From contig DQYP01000188.1 of the NCBI GenBank assembly GCA_011043375.1, forward strand, positions 1-7,980: a stretch of DNA of 7,980 bases, in the 5' to 3' direction. Of the stretch, positions 5,894-7,980 are shown one piece after another. Every line of letters starts with the position of its first letter. Within the stretch, counting starts at the first letter, position 1. Source of the stretch: Thermotogaceae bacterium. GTDB lineage: Bacteria > Thermotogota > Thermotogae > B21-G9 > HyVt-16. The translations under genes were made by a program, and so were the position numbers. The notes below the pieces were generated by a model, which did not search any database, was not told the origin of the DNA, and saw only the letters and a program-made list of their open reading frames with translations.

Positions 5894-6609
5894 TTCACCA
5901 TCTTCCCCTCCTTACGAGATAAATATAAAACATACTTTTTAAATTCTTCTAAACCACTATAAGAACCTATCTCATAAAACCTCTCCTTCGTTTCAAATGC
6001 AAGCATCTCTTTTTGCTTTATTAGCGAGGTAAATAAACTTTCCAGTGAATATACTAGACCTTTTGGAATCCTATCTAACACCCTTTTACTTAAAATAGTT
6101 ACACCATAATCTATATAAATCATATTCTTAGTTTTATATTTTTTGTCATATTTCTTCACCATGCCTTCTTCGATAACTACATTACTCTTGTCATATTTAT
6201 CGTAATTTTTATACACAACCATAAGTGCAGATTTATTGAACTTTTGGAAATGCCCAAAAACTTCTTTAAAATTCAAAAATAGATAAGAATCCCCATACAT
6301 TACAAAAAATTCTTTTTCTAAAAGTCCTTCAGCGTTCTTCAATGCCCCTGCCGTGCCGAGTAACCTTTTACCCTCTTTACTGTATTTGATATCAACCCCT
6401 AATCGCTTACCATCGCCAAAATAAGTTTCTATCTGTTCTGAAAGATAACCAACACATAGAACGATGTCCATTATCCCCCCCTCTTTCAAAAATTCTAACT
6501 GATGTTGGAGAAATGGCTTTCCCTCAAACATAATCATTGATTTGGGGATCTTTCCTGTTAAAGGTTGTAACCGCGTTGCCAAACCTCCTGCAAGTATCGC
6601 TATTTGCAT
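5890..6609 (-). CDS. Sugar-1-phosphate nucleotidyltransferase (HddC-like)
   Basis: A 239-residue NTP-transferase-fold enzyme without a C-terminal left-handed beta-helix. The nucleotide-binding signature is ILAGGLATRLQPLT (5-18) followed by PK (22-23), with Ala in place of the usual Gly before TRL, as in HddC-like proteins. LGTAGAL (84-90) contacts the base, and MYGDSYL (104-110) holds the Mg-binding D107. The late FYEIGSYSGLEEF segment matches the sugar-binding end of the family. In this operon it should join heptose 1-phosphate to a nucleotide, by analogy GMP from GTP, giving GDP-D-glycero-alpha-D-manno-heptose. The nucleotide cannot be read reliably from sequence, and other hexose-1-phosphates remain possible; for that reason no symbol is given. 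The ATG at 6609 lies 1 bp after the epimerase stop and has a strong GGAGGTG site. It overlaps the kinase by 4 bp. Confidence 0.85.
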   Translation of the reverse strand: MQIAILAGGLATRLQPLTGKIPKSMIMFEGKPFLQHQLEFLKEGGIMDIVLCVGYLSEQIETYFGDGKRLGVDIKYSKEGKRLLGTAGALKNAEGLLEKEFFVMYGDSYLFLNFKEVFGHFQKFNKSALMVVYKNYDKYDKSNVVIEEGMVKKYDKKYKTKNMIYIDYGVTILSKRVLDRIPKGLVYSLESLFTSLIKQKEMLAFETKERFYEIGSYSGLEEFKKYVLYLSRKEGKMVK

Positions 6610-6610
6610 A

Positions 6611-7558
6611 TCACACCTCCAATTCTTTAACTAAAGCCTTTACTGCTAATCTTACCGCCTCGTTAGAAGTATAACTCGCTTTCCAACCCAATTTATTTAT
6701 TTTTTCGCAATTAAATCTAACCTGTGGTACATCACCGGGCCAACCTCTATCTCCTCCGGTATATTTGAATCTAACATTCTTCAAGCCCATTTCTTCCACA
6801 ACCACATTTGCTATCGTGGTTACATCTGTAGAAGAATCACAGCCGAGGGTGAACACATTTACCCTTTCATTTGATTTTTGTAATCCGAAGATAATTCCTT
6901 TGACACAATCTTTTACATGCAGATACGGTTTCTCTTGCGTTCCATCTCCGAGTATCTCTAATTCGTGAGGATTCTTCTTCAATTTACTGATAAAATCAAA
7001 GATAACACCGTGTGTCCCTCTTTCACCAACGATATTTGCAAATCTGAATATCCACGCCTGCATATTAAATGTATGACAAAAAGCACTTATCAGTCCTTCG
7101 GATGCAAGTTTTCCAGCTCCGTATAATGATATTGGAAGTACAGGACCGTAATCCTCTGATAATGGAATCACTGGTGTCTCACCATAGATTGTACCACTTG
7201 ATGAGAATACGATTTTTTTTATTTTATTGATTCTCATGGATTCGAGGATGTTGTAAGTTACAAGAGTTTCCTGTTTTAGGTCCAAATCCGTATTCCTAAT
7301 ACCTAATCTGGCATCTGGATTAGCTGCAAGATGGAAGATGGTGTCATGTCCCTTCATCGCTTTTTTGACTTTACTTAGATCTAAGAGATCCGCCTGCACC
7401 AATTCAAAATTGTTCTTATCCAAGTGGTGTTCCACAAATTCTACGCGACCTGAACTTAAATTATCAAAGATAGTTACACTACCTTTCTGCATCAGTCGAT
7501 CTACCAAATGACTGCCAATAAATCCCGCGCCGCCTGTTACAAATGCTTTCATACTCAT
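6611..7558 (-). CDS. NAD-dependent nucleotide-sugar epimerase (extended SDR, GalE-like)
   Basis: A 315-residue extended short-chain dehydrogenase/reductase. GGAGFIG (9-15) binds NAD; HLAANPD (76-82) and SSSGTIYG (119-126) are family signatures; the catalytic pair is Y146-x-x-x-K150 (YGAGK). The SSSGTIYG segment lacks the Asp-Glu seen in 4,6-dehydratases (S-T-D-E-V-Y-G), so epimerase activity, such as UDP-glucose 4-epimerase, is more likely than dehydration. Substrate is uncertain: UDP-hexose, feeding the neighbouring mutase-like enzyme, or the NDP-heptose made by the cassette. The ATG at 7558 overlaps the upstream stop as ATGA, but the second ATG at 7552 gives the usual family beginning (MKAFVTGG) and may be the true start; neither has a clear ribosome site. 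Another gene starts 1 bp after its stop. Confidence 0.86.
   Translation of the reverse strand: MSMKAFVTGGAGFIGSHLVDRLMQKGSVTIFDNLSSGRVEFVEHHLDKNNFELVQADLLDLSKVKKAMKGHDTIFHLAANPDARLGIRNTDLDLKQETLVTYNILESMRINKIKKIVFSSSGTIYGETPVIPLSEDYGPVLPISLYGAGKLASEGLISAFCHTFNMQAWIFRFANIVGERGTHGVIFDFISKLKKNPHELEILGDGTQEKPYLHVKDCVKGIIFGLQKSNERVNVFTLGCDSSTDVTTIANVVVEEMGLKNVRFKYTGGDRGWPGDVPQVRFNCEKINKLGWKASYTSNEAVRLAVKALVKELEV
6614..6620 (-). promoter_or_regulatory. Strong ribosome binding site for the HddC-like gene
   Basis: GGAGGTG, 4 nt before the ATG at 6609, lies inside the last codons of the epimerase gene (Glu-Val) and fixes the start. Confidence 0.65.
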
Positions 7559-7980
7559 TCTATTTTATTTATACTATCATTTAACTTTTTTGCCATATTC
7601 ATTGCACTTCTAATACAAGCATCCATATTAAGATACTTAAATTCAGAAAAACGACCACAAATTTCAATCCCAATGGATTTTAAAAAATTACTGATTATCT
7701 TCATATTCTTAGAATGATTCAAATCATGAATGATATATGCATATTTTGCTCTTTTAACATCTGTTTCACAAACATCAACTTCGTTTATAAAATCTTCTTC
7801 ACTCAAACTCGAAACAACCTTTTTAGTTATCTCTTTGTCTGTTAATTCCCAGACATCGTCTCCAATATTTGCGGTTATTTCAGCCATAACCGACGACTTA
7901 CCATTGGGAACTAAACTTTCACTAAAATATTTGTTAAAACAAATTCGATGAAATAGGCAACGTTTATCAGGAATATATAC
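7555..7980 (-). CDS. FAD-dependent UDP-galactopyranose mutase-like / amine-oxidase-fold protein, C-terminal part (cut by the right edge)
   Basis: The reading frame is open from the right edge to a TGA at 7555, giving 141 visible residues; it does not begin at the internal Met at 7887. The upstream codons read VYIPDKRCLFHRICF at the very edge, a stretch shared by UDP-galactopyranose mutase-like and protoporphyrinogen-oxidase-like flavoproteins. Further on come SSVMAEIT and, near the end, ICGRFSEFKYLNMDACIRSA: the GRF-x-x-(W/F)-x-Y-x-x-MD motif that closes the FAD site in these proteins. The N-terminal dinucleotide-binding half is outside the window. In glycan loci such proteins ring-contract UDP-galactopyranose to the furanose form or carry out related flavin chemistry. 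The adjacent GalE-like epimerase, overlapping by 4 bp, would fit a galactofuranose route, but the exact reaction is not shown by this fragment. Confidence 0.78.
   Translation of the reverse strand, partial: VYIPDKRCLFHRICFNKYFSESLVPNGKSSVMAEITANIGDDVWELTDKEITKKVVSSLSEEDFINEVDVCETDVKRAKYAYIIHDLNHSKNMKIISNFLKSIGIEICGRFSEFKYLNMDACIRSAMNMAKKLNDSINKIE

Noticed and set aside
6611..7558. Nucleotide-sugar 4,6-dehydratase (such as a GDP-heptose dehydratase)
   Set aside because: The Asp-Glu of the dehydratase S-T-D-E-V-Y-G motif is missing; the segment reads SSSGTIYG as in epimerases.
7555..7887. A stand-alone 110-residue gene starting at the ATG at 7887
   Set aside because: The frame stays open to the window edge, and the upstream codons carry conserved flavoprotein text, so the Met is internal.
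7508..7951. Plus-strand ORFs of about 70 codons near the right end
   Set aside because: They are antisense to the epimerase start and the flavoprotein end, which have clear family motifs.

Overview
The window is a densely packed stretch of surface-glycan (nucleotide-sugar and glycosyl-transfer) genes. All twelve recognisable genes are on the minus strand and are read from the right end towards the left. Neighbours are separated by at most 22 bp, and four junctions are short overlaps (three of the ATGA type, one of 8 bp). I see no internal promoter, RNA gene, CRISPR array or transposase, and no gene-free stretch over 300 bp, so this looks like the middle of one long transcription unit that continues past both ends. 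Nothing fixes the organism. The AglD-like flippase-fold membrane protein beside a DPM1-like glycosyltransferase, together with strong GGTGA/GGAGG ribosome sites, would suit a low-GC archaeon (for example a euryarchaeote known from metagenomes), but a bacterium cannot be excluded.

In transcription order, the window opens with the C-terminal end of a UDP-galactopyranose-mutase-like FAD protein (7555-7980, cut by the right edge) and an extended-SDR nucleotide-sugar epimerase (6611-7558). A heptose-activation cassette follows: an HddC-like sugar-1-phosphate nucleotidyltransferase (5890-6609), an HddA-like GHMP sugar kinase (4904-5893), a GmhA-like SIS isomerase (4277-4888) and a GmhB-like HAD phosphatase (3670-4254). 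These four match the known route from sedoheptulose 7-phosphate to an NDP-D-glycero-alpha-D-manno-heptose. The next gene, 4 bp downstream, is a small TalC/FSA-family protein (2997-3665). Its active site carries the Glu and Phe typical of true transaldolases rather than the Gln and Tyr of fructose-6-phosphate aldolase. It could therefore make the sedoheptulose 7-phosphate that GmhA uses, giving a self-supplying heptose module.

Downstream lie a SemiSWEET-type sugar carrier (2706-2987), a class I SAM methyltransferase (1933-2700), a DPM1-like family 2 glycosyltransferase (1262-1936), a full-length flippase-like membrane protein (263-1255), and the start of a second flippase-like ORF (1-270). That last ORF begins about 109 residues into the family fold.

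Two structural features stand out: a 10-bp-period tandem element (TCTGTGTTAA-like) forming the gmhA end and the gmhB leader at 4261-4290, and a visibly higher GC content in the central heptose block than in its flanks, which suggests a mosaic origin.
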